Assembly: GCA_946894095.1 (NCBI GenBank)
Contig: OX335660.1
Location: 8,685,001-8,749,000 of the forward strand
Direction: 5' to 3'
DNA: 64,000 nucleotides
Origin: Incurvaria masculella
Lineage: Eukaryota; Arthropoda; Insecta; Lepidoptera; Incurvariidae
Under the pieces are notes generated by a model. It was not told the origin of the DNA and did not search any database. It saw only the letters and a list, made by a program, of their open reading frames with translations. A program made the position numbers and the translations under genes. Below, piece by piece: positions 20,901 through 32,900 of the stretch (position 1 is its first letter; every line of letters starts with the position of its first letter).

Positions 20901-23900
20901 TTGTCTGTGCTTACGGGGACTGCGCTCATTTCGAGTGCATTTCTCCCCTTCAGAAGTATTCGCAAACAACACAGAAACATTCCCCTTTCAGATAACGCCA
21001 AAACTACTGCAGCTGTCGTGGGAAGGCTACCCGCTGCACTACATACGCTCGGAGGGCTGGGGCTTCCTCGTACCGTTCTCGCACAGTCGGCCGGCGGACT
21101 ACGTGGCTGCGGCGGACGAGCCGCAGATACCGCTACGGGAGCTGCTCGCCGCGTGCCCCGTGGTGGAGTTCGAGGAGCAGGCGGATGGCGAGCAGAGCGA
21201 GCGGACGCTGCAGCGGCTCTGCAAGAGCGTTGAGGTGAATACGTCACCGCTGTCTCCAATTTTCTAATACTACCAACTCAACTCAAATGTACATGCCACA
21301 CGCAAACATATTCGCAGACATATTGTAAGGTTTGCGTGGGTGGGCTGACTGACTTGCCGAAAGCATTTCAGGACCACATTCGCGCACGGTGGCGATGTTT
21401 GGACCCTGCAGCACGCGAAGCGCGGTCAACTGCCCTTAAAAGTATATGCACACTTTGTCCTTATGGTGGAGTCACGATAATGAGCACGTGCCACTTTTTA
21501 CTTATCTCTTCTGTGCTTGTCATAATAATAAATAAGCTTAAGGTGGCCCAACCGGGCGGGACTAACACATTCGCGGGCACTGTACAAAAACGTGCTGTTG
21601 CGCTCTGGGACCTTCTCTGTTTCAAAGAAAAAGACAGGCTCCGTGATGAGGAAGATGCAACATGTCCACAAAAAAAATTTAACAAAAAAAATAACCGACT
21701 TCAAAGAAAAAGCACTAAAAAGTAAAAAATAATTTCCATTTTTGTAGTTAAGATTTCTGTTATTTTTGAGTCGGCGTCAGCCGGGCACGCACTGCGCCAA
21801 TCAAGAGGACCTAACCTAACCTAACCTAACCTAACCTTAGCTGACACCGACTCAAAAAATAACAGAAATCGTAACTACAAAAATGGAAATTATTTTTTAC
21901 TTTTTAGTGCTTTTTCTTTGAAGTCGGTTATTTTTTTTGTTAATTTTTTTTTATTTGTTTATTTTTAGTGAATCTGAAGTACACTTACTAATTTGTACAC
22001 GTCCTTTCCAATAAAAAAAGAATCACCGAAATCGGTTGGCGTTATATTGAGTTATTCGTCCATTTGTCGCGCACATCTTAATACAAATTTAAGACTTTTA
22101 TGATTTTCTCATGGATATCATTGTCAGAACTTAACCAAATTAAAATGGGACCACTTGGGAAGCACTAGCTATCATTTAAAAAAATCATCATCAAAATCGG
22201 TTCACCCAGGCAAAAGTTATGAGGTAACAGACATTAAAAAAAAAAAACAAAAAAAAAAAACATGCAGACGAATTGGTAACCTCCTCCTTTTTTTGAAGTC
22301 GGTTAAAAAGATAATGTGCATAGTGTATGATTTGGTAAGATTTACGAAAGTTTTGATTTCAAAACAACTTATAGCTAAAAGTAAACCACGACCGCTGTAG
22401 CCAAAAATCTAACAAAAACCAAATAGATTATAAATCATGATTAAATAAGCTATGTCTGATGACTAATCTTTTTAATATTTTCTTACTTTATCATTGCGTA
22501 ATAAACCACCAAAGTTATTGTATGAAACGCGCGAAAAATTCGAACTTTCGGACCTTATAACTTAGAAACCAAACACAAATTTACAATGCCAATGGTCATC
22601 AGACATCTAGTTCGATCAAATAAAGCTCTTTTTTGAGCAAAATTTGGGATCTCTGATAAGAAATATGGGCGTGATCTTCTTTCCCCGTTTGTATGGGGAG
22701 TTGAGCGGGTTGGGCCACCTTAATAATCATCATAATGATCATAACCGTATAATCTTCAACAGATTTTTGCCAGCTTGTAATATAACGACTTGAGATATTC
22801 TGCAGGAGGACATGGGCAAGCGGAGCTACTATGCGCGCAAGCGAGTCGACGACCGGGTGCCGGCGCGGTACGCGGGGCTGGGCGTGTGGTGCGGCACCGA
22901 CCTGCAGGGCTGCTGCTACTTCCTGCGGCTGCCGCACAAGGACGGCCCCAAGTACAGGGTGGGCAACCCGCTCGCCAAGGACTTCCTCGACAAGTTCAGC
23001 ACCAACGTGCTCTCGGCGCGGGACAACGACGCGGAGAGTGTAAGTAGCGGCCAGGGGCAGGGGGTTTAGCAGGAAGATAGAAACCTATAAGTTTTTTTTT
23101 TATGCGACCCGACATAGATGGCTAATACCACACAACTACCGTTATGATACTAGCCCAATACAGCACATTCCCGAAAGAGTTAGGTGCCATGCCTGGACCT
23201 TCCCTTGGTTATGCTGGTTAACTGGTGCTTCGTTAAACTGGATGGAAAACACGGACAATTTTTACGTTGCCGCTCCGACCATCTTTTCATCCGCAGACGG
23301 CCATCATCCGTGGGCTTAAACCCTACCACCTAGTAGGGAAAGGGGACCTACAGTTTTACATGGATTCCGAACCATGGAGCAGCTCGCATTCGTGACGAAA
23401 TGCACTTATCGAACTCGAAAAGAGATGCATGTCGGAATTGAACCCAGGCCTCTGGAACTCTATGCCAGTCCCCGCGCCACTAGGCTACGAGCCGCTCAGA
23501 GTCTAATATAATAAAAATAGTGAGCTTCTTACATAGCAAACTTTTGAAGAGAAAAGGAAGCTCTTATTTAGTGTCAGTTTTTTGAAATTAATTTAGAAAT
23601 TAACATTCTGTCATATTTTCACTCTTTCTCGGGTCTTTGGGAGGACATAACTTCTTTTCAACATTCTCATGAACCAACTTCATGAAATAATATTTTTTCC
23701 ACAACAAGGATAACGTGTTTTGTATATAAGTTTCTTATAAGTAACAATTCTGAATTAATCTGGATGACTAATCACATTATCATCAGCTTTTTATGATAAT
23801 TTTATTACTAAAACTGGAGGTGTATTTCAGATGTTTCAAGTAAACATGCTGTGCTTGTTTTATTCCAGCCAATATTGCCTTTATGAATTCTCATATCTCT

Positions 23901-26900
23901 TGCTTCTGAGTTCGTTCAAGCTCAAACTGAAGAAGCAATCGAAAAATAGACAATTCGTCGCCCCCGGGACGTACAGGCGTTTCTCATTTTTATTTAATTT
24001 GCAGTAGAGTTGAAAAAGTGATAGTTTCTCTGTTTTCTTTCATATTTTACTGAATATACTGCAAATGATGATGTAAAAATAACCTGGTTAGAAGCTTTGC
24101 TAAGAGTTTAAACATAAATAATCGAGCAAATAAATTAATATATTATTATTAATAATAATTATTGTTTGAAAAATTTTACGGCTTTTCACGCGGCAGGAAG
24201 AGACATTCTCCGACGTTTTGAGCGAATCATTCAGCTCGTTGTCAAGGAGGCATCCGCCACCTTCGTACGCAGCAGACGACTTAGTACGAATGTGGCAGAT
24301 GCCTCCTTGACAACAGGCTGAATGATTAGCTCGAAACGGCGAAAAGCCGTAACATTTTTCAAACATGTCTAACGACCGCGGTAATCTCAAAAGTATCATA
24401 ATATATGTATTCTATATATCTATATAAAAGCTATAATTGTGAGATAGGCCTGTATGTCCCGAGTGAGATGAATTGTACGTTATAAATACTAGACCTGAAC
24501 AATAGAAGCTAAAGAGTTCCTCGGCTGGATAGCCGATTGCAGATGGATACATAATAAAAAAATTGTAGGTTTTGAACCTCGGTCGCACCATGTCCTACTG
24601 GCGCAACAACCGGGAGCGGATCCTGGGTCAGCAGGTGGTGTGGCTGCCGCCGTGCCGCCTCCCCGAGGGTCTGCGCGTGGGGACGAAGCGGTACGGTGCC
24701 ATCGTCCCACAGGTCGTAGTGTGCGGAACACTCACTAGAAGGTAACTGTATGTCGCTTTTTCGAGCAGAACTTACTTAGCAGACATAACTGTAGCTTGTA
24801 GCCTAGGGCTCTGCTACAAAACTTCTTACGTCATTAGATACATTATGCAATGAAACCACTGGGCTAAAAAGGCAGACAAAATGTTACCATAACTTTATAA
24901 CATATAAAACATATTTTAATAATTTTTTACAAATATATACACTCAGCATAAAACTGATGCGTTCTGAGTGCACTTTTTAGTTTTTGTTTGTTTGGTATAC
25001 TAATTAATTTTTTTAAAGGTTTGTCAAGTTTATTTTTAAAACCGTACGCCGAGATGCGCTTATCACTTCTTGTTGTAACTTGTTCAAAGGGTCCACTATC
25101 GGTTGGTTAGAAAATACTTTCTTGTGTTGGAATAGCAACTTGTTCGGGTCAGTTTTAAGGACATTGAGTTTCTCGATGGTGTTAATTGTGTACAATGAAT
25201 TAAGGATGTTCCGACCCATACAATGTTTTTTTTACACAGAACGCAAAAAGTATTGCACTTTAAGGCACAAATTCGTCAAAAATATTAAATATAGCCATAG
25301 TAGTTGCAGCGAAAACATATTCACAATTTCAGGTTTAATGGTTTCGTTGTAATTGCCGATTAGTTTAGAAGAAGTAGAAGTAGAAGTAGAAGTTTTACAC
25401 CGTTAGATGGCGCTGTTAAATAAAAATCGTATTTAAATAAATTGTAACAAAACCAATAATCCTGAAATTGTGAAATGGTTTTCGCTGCAAGTGATATGAC
25501 TATATTAAACTTTTATTATTAATTCGTGGCTTAAAGTGCAATACTTTTTGCGTTATGTGTGCAAACAACTTTATATGGGTCGGAATAGCCTTAAGGCTGG
25601 CGTCATCGTAATTTTATTTATTTATTTATTAATAAGGCTCACATACAGGAAACATCCATATTACACAAACATAAACACATTTTCAGTAATAAAACTGACT
25701 TAATCATCCTACAGGTAGTGAGCACAGCGTGTACAATTATGGGTAGTCAGCTAAGGAAGTATATGTCTATGATGCAACAATATGTTTAAAAGAAAATAGT
25801 GACGCTAAGGAAACTGTACTATGTAATGTAAAATAAATAAATGTAAAAGTTCTGTCAAAATGTAAAAATGTTAAATTTAGAGGAATACAGTACAAACCTC
25901 ATGCAAATATTAACATATTTCATTAACCTAATGTAAATGACCATTTAGTATTTCCTCGCCCTTCTAAAGTAGGGATTCAATTAAGGTCGGAATTAAAATG
26001 AGTGTCCACTCGACCAGCTCCTTAGTGTTGATGTTTTGGCTTGCATCAAGTATCATTAGCTAGTCTGTGAAGACTAGGACGCATGTTTAAAAATCATGTG
26101 TAATAACCTGTTTGAAACTGAATATTATCAGCAAGATTTTAATAAGATTTAGACTCGTCAGCCAAGGCTGCCTGTCTAACGCCAGGTTCCACCACCTCAA
26201 GCTACAAAAATTCCATAGTTATCTTTCGGTTACACCATATAAATATGCAATGTAACCGAAAGTTAACTATCGGATTTCAGGTAACTGGAGGTGGTGAAAA
26301 CAAGGGTAAAACAAGTAAAACTTTCATTCTCATTCACAATAAATTTCATGTGAAAAGAACTGATTCATGAAATTTAGCGATAATTTGAGGCCCATAATAA
26401 TTACATTTCTATTAGACAGATATCAAATATAAATAAATACATATAGTAAATATTTCAACAGCAAGTTCTCAGCACAAGCTATGCTAGTGTCAATTTGACA
26501 GTGGCCAATTCCATTGCAATGAATCAGAGCGGTGGAAGCGACTTGGATGACGGCGAGCAACGCACACGAGGAGCGCATCGGGTCGGAGCTGCGCGCGATG
26601 GTGCAGGCACCGCCCGGATACAAGTTCGTGGGCGCCGACGTCGACTCGCAGGTACCAGGCTAGTCGCATTCTGCCCATCTTTTCAGTTCCACCTTAATTT
26701 CCTCCTGTCCACCATTTTTTTTATGTTTCATATTATTATTAAGAGGCTAGCATCTTTAAAGCTACACCTGTATCCCAAAACTTAATTTTTTTTCTATGTT
26801 TATATGATTGTCCAGTTTGTTTTCAAAACTATTAATGGAGAACTACTATTTATGAAGAAAACGGAGTGTGGGAAGACCACCCGCCAGGTGGGACGACGAC

Positions 26901-29900
26901 ACCAATTGCGTCGGTGGAAAGCAGTGTTTCCGTACCGCTGGGGGTCGGGAGGACTGGAGAAAAATTGGAGAGGCGTATGTCCAGCAACACAGTGAATGCA
27001 AACACGCTGACTGTCTGACTGACTGACAATGGAGACAGACTTCACTGGGTAGATTGTTCCAAGATTCTACTAATCTTTTGGCAAGAAAATAGCTGTTTTG
27101 CTTATGCAGATTTTTTTAGTTTGTAGCATCAGTAAAGGTGAACATATCTTTAAGCCTGGGATCATTGCAAGAAGCGTTCATAATTTAAAAAGTTTCAATG
27201 AGTTCTCCCCGTTCTCTTCTTCGTTCAGGTGCTCAGGTCAAGCTTAAGTCAAATATTGAGACATTTTTTCCTTTCTCATCAAATACAACTTCCGATTGGA
27301 GAATGTACAACTGCATAACGCCGGCAGGAGCTGTGGATAGCGTCTCTGCTCGGCGACAGCGAGCTGGGGCTGGCGGGAGCGACGGCGCTGGGCTGGGCGG
27401 TGCTCGCCGGCAGCAAGGCGCAGGGCACCGACCTGCACTCGCTGACGGCCCGCGCCGCGCGCATTTCGCGCGATCACGCCAAGGTCATCAACTACGCCAG
27501 GATATACGGTGCGGCCCTCGCTTCTTCACTAGCGACCTTGCTCCGGAGTATCTCGAAAGTGAAGATGATGTTATATGTATATAGAATCAACCATTAAGCA
27601 AGAGTCTAACATAAAATATATTTAAAAGATTACATAAATATAAATTCGTTCTTTTTACAGATTTATTTCTTTGATTAATGTGGTCTTGCTTCACTGTCGA
27701 TTCTACATTCAAATTACATTTGTTGAAAAAAGTAACGTACTTGTTTATTATGAAATAGTATATTTTACTTATGGCGTTTGCTCAATTTTAAGATAATAAT
27801 GCACTTGGATGTAATTAAAGAAATCACCCTAAAAAACTTACTTGACCGACAGGGACCAAAAAAACTAGAATAGCGTGAAGTCACAATAGATCACGCATCA
27901 TGGTTTGTGTGATACCAGTTATCACTTGTACGCTCATTGACAGAAAGACCATTTGAATTATCTGTTCACCAAATATGCACTTAGATGAAGAAATGACCCT
28001 AAAAAACTTACTTGACCGACAGGGACTAGATAAACTAGAATAGCGTAAAGTCACAATAGATCATGCATCATGGTTTGTGTGACACCAGTTATCACTTGTA
28101 CGCTCATTGACAGAAAGACCATTTGAATTCTGTTCACCAAATATGCACTTAGATTAAGAAATGACCCTAAAAAACTTACTTGACCGACAGGGGCTAGATA
28201 AACTAGAATAGCCTAAAGTCACAATAGATCATGCATCATGGTTTGTGTGACACCAGTTATCACTTGTACGCTCATTGAAAGAAATACCATTTGAATTTTA
28301 TTATCTGTTCACCAAATATTTCATTACGATTTATTTTCATTCATTATCACGGAAGATTATTTGTTATTTGGAAATATGTCAGACTTTACGAGCGGCCTGT
28401 CAAGCAAACAGACCGCAAAGTACTGAAGGGAAAAACGCGCGACCATAGCACGGTTGCCACATCATGGTGGCACGGTGAAACTATTTCCGACCGGACCCGT
28501 GTAAGGTTAACCGTGAATGTTTCAACGATCCATATAACGTCATAAGTATAGCCAACCACTCTGGCCAGCCGCAAGCACTATAACCAACCTTAGTTCAAAT
28601 TGACTACATCAAGTTCGAAATGCAGGCGCTGGACAGAACTTCGCGGAGCGTCTGCTCAAGCAGTTCAATCCAACGATGAGCAACTCGGAAGCTCGGAGCA
28701 AGGCGGCCAAGATGTTCAGCACCACCAAGGGCCGCCGGGTCTACCGGCTCAAGCCCGAGTTCATGCACAGCTTTCTTGACGAAGAGCCGGACGAGCAGGT
28801 ATTTTATTTATTCGTTTTTAACCGACTTCAAAAAAAGGAGGAGGTTATCAATTCGTCTGTATGTTTTTTTTTTTTTTTTTTATGTTTGTTACCTCATAAC
28901 TTTTGCCTGGGTGAACCGATTTTGATGATTATTTTTTTAAATGATAGCTAGTGCTTCCCAAGTGGTCCCATTTTAATTTGGTTAAGTTCTGACAATGATA
29001 TCCATGAGAAAATCATAAAAGTCTTAAATTTGTATTAAGATGTGCGCGACAAATGGACGAATAACTCAATAAACGCCAACCGATTTCGGTGATTCTTTTT
29101 TTATTGGAAAGGACGTGTACAAATTAGTAAGTTTACTTCAGATTCACTAAAAATAAACAAATAAAAAAAACAAATTTAACAAAAAAAATAACCGACTTCA
29201 AAGGAAAATCACTAAAAAGTAAAAAATAATTTTCATTTTTGTAGTTACGATTTCTGTAATTTTTTGAGTCGGTGTCAGCCAAGGTTAGGTTAGGTTAGGT
29301 TAGGTTAGGTTAGGTTAGGTTAGGTTCTCTTGATTGGCGCAGCGGGTGCCCGGCTGACGCCGACTCAAAAAATTACAGAAATCGTAACTACAAAAATGAA
29401 AATAATTTTTTACTTTTTAGTGATTTTCCTTTGAAGTCGGTTATTTTTTTTGTTAAATTTGTTTTTTTATACAGGCAGCCTAAGCTGATATGTCTAAATC
29501 GTGTTTTTCATTACTTCAAGTTGATAATTGATTAGTTAGATATTTGGTTACAAATTTTTTTTATATTATTTTTTGTGTCCAAACGATTATTGAATTGATC
29601 AGTTGAGTTAGCAATAATTACGTGTTTGTGGGTCTTCTTGTTGTTGTTATTGCAAAGATATGGAATCCATTCATTACTAAATAAATAAAAAAATATAACA
29701 CATCAGTCTGGCTTAAGCCTGCCACGTAGTTAAGTTATTTTATGTTTACGTTCATTTTCAAAATCTTATTAACCATAACTACAATGTTTTTACTGACATG
29801 GACATAATGGCTAGTACCACGACTAAGGACTGTCATGATAATATCATCACAACACACCACATTCCAAGGCACCTTGCCATGCCCGGACATTCCTTATGGT

Positions 29901-32900
29901 GCACGGCTGTATTTAACTGGATGGAAACACGGACAATTTTCATTCCTTCTTCGACTATCTTATATTAAATGCGATGGTACCACCTGTGCAAGTTTGACCT
30001 TACCATCTTGTAATCAGAGAATGTACAGTTTTTTTATGAATTCAGAACAGAGAGTCTGGAAGGATGGGAGGCACGATCAAAACTCATTCATATGGCGGCA
30101 GCGAAGCCACTAGTTAGTGGAAAACGTCTAACTGTAGTTAGTTTGCTTACGAAGTCGGGACGCGCAAACATCGAATGTTTGCTGCACTAAATAGCGTCCT
30201 GTGAAGTTATAACATGTTCTTACATATTTTTATGTCTCGTTGGAACTTGAGAAAATCTGTAGTAAGCAAATTCGTTAGTGAACTCACTCGCCGGCGTTAT
30301 CGTTTTTAGGGCTCCGTACCCAAAGGGTGCCAACAGAACCTATTGCTAAGCCTCCGCTGTCGGACGGACAGCTTCAGGGCTGTATCTCATGAACCGTAAT
30401 AGGTAGGCAGCTGAAATTTTCACAGAGTGTGTATTTATTTTGCCGCTATAAAACAATAAAGAATTCGAAAATTATACAAATTAAAAGTGTTATTTTTTTG
30501 TGTTAAATCTTCTACGATGGTACGGAACCCTTCGTGTGCGACTCCGACATGCCTTGGCCGTTTTTTTTTGTATGTTAAAGTGGCATGCAAGCCAGTTTCG
30601 GTTGCTCCTTTTGTCCTTCCATGCTCGCTGGATCAGAGCCACGAACTCTCGAATCGGAAAGAAAGGCACGCCGTGGGTCTCGATCCCGTCGTCTTGGACA
30701 CGAAGGCACAGGCGATGGCCCGCCCCTAACCGCAGTGTGCGGCTTGTCAGGTGTGCGAGATGGGCTCGTACCAGGCCATGAAGCTGGCCAAGCTGAGCGG
30801 GAAGCGGGTCGAGGAGATGTTCGAGCGGCCGCTGTGGGTGGGAGGCACCGAGTCCAACATGTTCAACAAGCTCGAGGAGATTGCCGGTGAGCGATGAGAC
30901 CCACTGCGTGACCTTGTCAGGCGGTTGGGGAAAGACCTTTCCATACAGCCATCATGTAAACTAAACAGTCCTTGTGCCTTATCATGGTAAATGCACAAGG
31001 CAACCAACGTCCATATTTTTAAATTATTATTTTATTTTTGATAGACATGCAGCTTTTGGTGATGCGTCTATATCACAAAACTTGAATTTCGCCACCGGCT
31101 GTATACCCATATTTTGGAATTCTCCTACAGTCCCTCTTCCTGCGAATGGTATGTTTTGCTGGTTCGGGTCCAGCCTTGCAGTATATTCGTAAAGTAGTTC
31201 TTTTTACTGGGCTCTTTCTTCAATTAATGTGTCCTTGCTTCACGGTCGATTATACATACATACATGTCACATTCCTTGGAATAAGCGACGTACCTGCTTA
31301 GTACGAAAAAGTATATTTTTTTATAATTTTATTTTGTCTCCAATAAAGACAATGTCTGTTTTTAAACTCATTCACTGAATTCAAACAAATAACATAGGCA
31401 GCAATAGGCAGCTTGTTTCGAAGAGTCCACAACTCTGGAAATTAAACCTCCTTTGGCGCTGTAGGGCAAATTGGCCTGGATCAGACGAAATTTGTAACCA
31501 GGGGACATGTTGATGCACAGAACGTCATATAGTGCAACGAACATTCGTTGTTGCACCCCGAACTAACAGGCCAGGTGTTGCATCGTAAGCGAAACAGTGC
31601 ATTATCTTGAAAACGTGGCTATACGGATTCGTTTCGGTTTATGCATGTTCTAATTCTATGGCTGCAATTTCATTTAATTTCATTTCTTTAGACTTTTTTG
31701 GTAGTCAAACTACTAGTTACGTAAAAAACTGAATGCTCCACGGATTCTATCAACTCTGTACAGATCCGCAAAGAAACTTTACGAGTTTTCTGTCCACAGT
31801 AATGAAATACATACTTAGATCTACATGCTTCTGCCAAAAATGTTTTGGTAGGACAAACAGTTTAAGGCAAAGAACAAAAGCAAAAAAAGAAACGGCCACC
31901 CTCAGTGCAAATGGATTAGAAAAAGAACTTACGATACAATACACAATACAATAATATGTAAAGTCTGCAAGCAGCAAGCCGTCGTCAACTTAACATCCTG
32001 TGTCGCGTGTATAAACCTATCGTATAGTTTGATACGGATGCAGTGTATCAAGTAAATATGTTATCCTATAAAATAATAATTTAAAAAAATCTGCCAGCGT
32101 AGTATTAATGTCAAAAAACTCTTACAATAAAGTATGGTACATAAATATGTGTGTGTGCATATGTAGTGTAGTATGTGTGCTATGCGATGTATAAGTGTGC
32201 CTTCTGGTCAGACTCGGTGGCGCCGGCGACGGCGTTCCTCGGCGGGCGGCTGTCGCGCGCGCTCGAGCGCAGCGAGGGCCGCTGGGCCTCCACGCGGCTC
32301 AACTGGGCCGTGCAGAGCGCCGCCGCCGACTTCCTGCACCTCATGCTGGTCAGCATGCGCTGGCTCGCACCGCCCCGCACCAGGTGCGTACTGCTCTGGC
32401 ACACGGCGGGCCTTCGGTGTATGCAAGCAAACTGATGCTAGGTCGACCAATCTTAAATCAATAAGTCTTACCCACGGAGGATGGAAGTAGAGAGGAGGTG
32501 TTATTAACTCATATTACGCAGGAATGCAGCGTGACACTGCGCGGGTAAGCGGGGGAAAACATTTCATGATGGGGGTTCAAGCTCCGCCTTTTGTGCTAAA
32601 TCCATCTACCGGAACAACCAGTATTCTGGTACCAGCTATTCCGAGAGCTATTCTTAGTGGTTACAAGACTACAACTAGATGGCGCCTTTTGCATTTTACT
32701 GTGAGTTTTTCTATAAAAAACCTTCGAAATTTAAATCTATACCTTCGCAAGGATTCAAATAATTTTAATTTAAAAATGTCATAAAAATTTGCATCATGAG
32801 ATCAATATTTCTTACCGTACAAAGAAAATTATGGCGCGCAATCTATCGGCACATAGCAAGAGCGATACATCGATACAATGCTCGAATATTGACTCAAATT

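Noticed and set aside
20894..21259. Arg/Ala-rich ORFs on both strands near 21 kb
   Set aside because: Off-frame readings of the GC-rich PolG exon 8 ([20 protein letters not shown] is the real frame).
23430..23495. Genuine tRNA gene
   Set aside because: Box A and box B are present but no cloverleaf with a sensible anticodon stem was found; it is the head of a SINE.
27801..28318. Possible CRISPR-like array
   Set aside because: Direct head-to-tail repeats of ~170 bp without short repeats and unique spacers; eukaryotic context.
32173..32490. Overlapping ORFs in several frames at 32.2-32.5 kb
   Set aside because: Shadows of PolG exon 15; only one frame continues across the splice sites.
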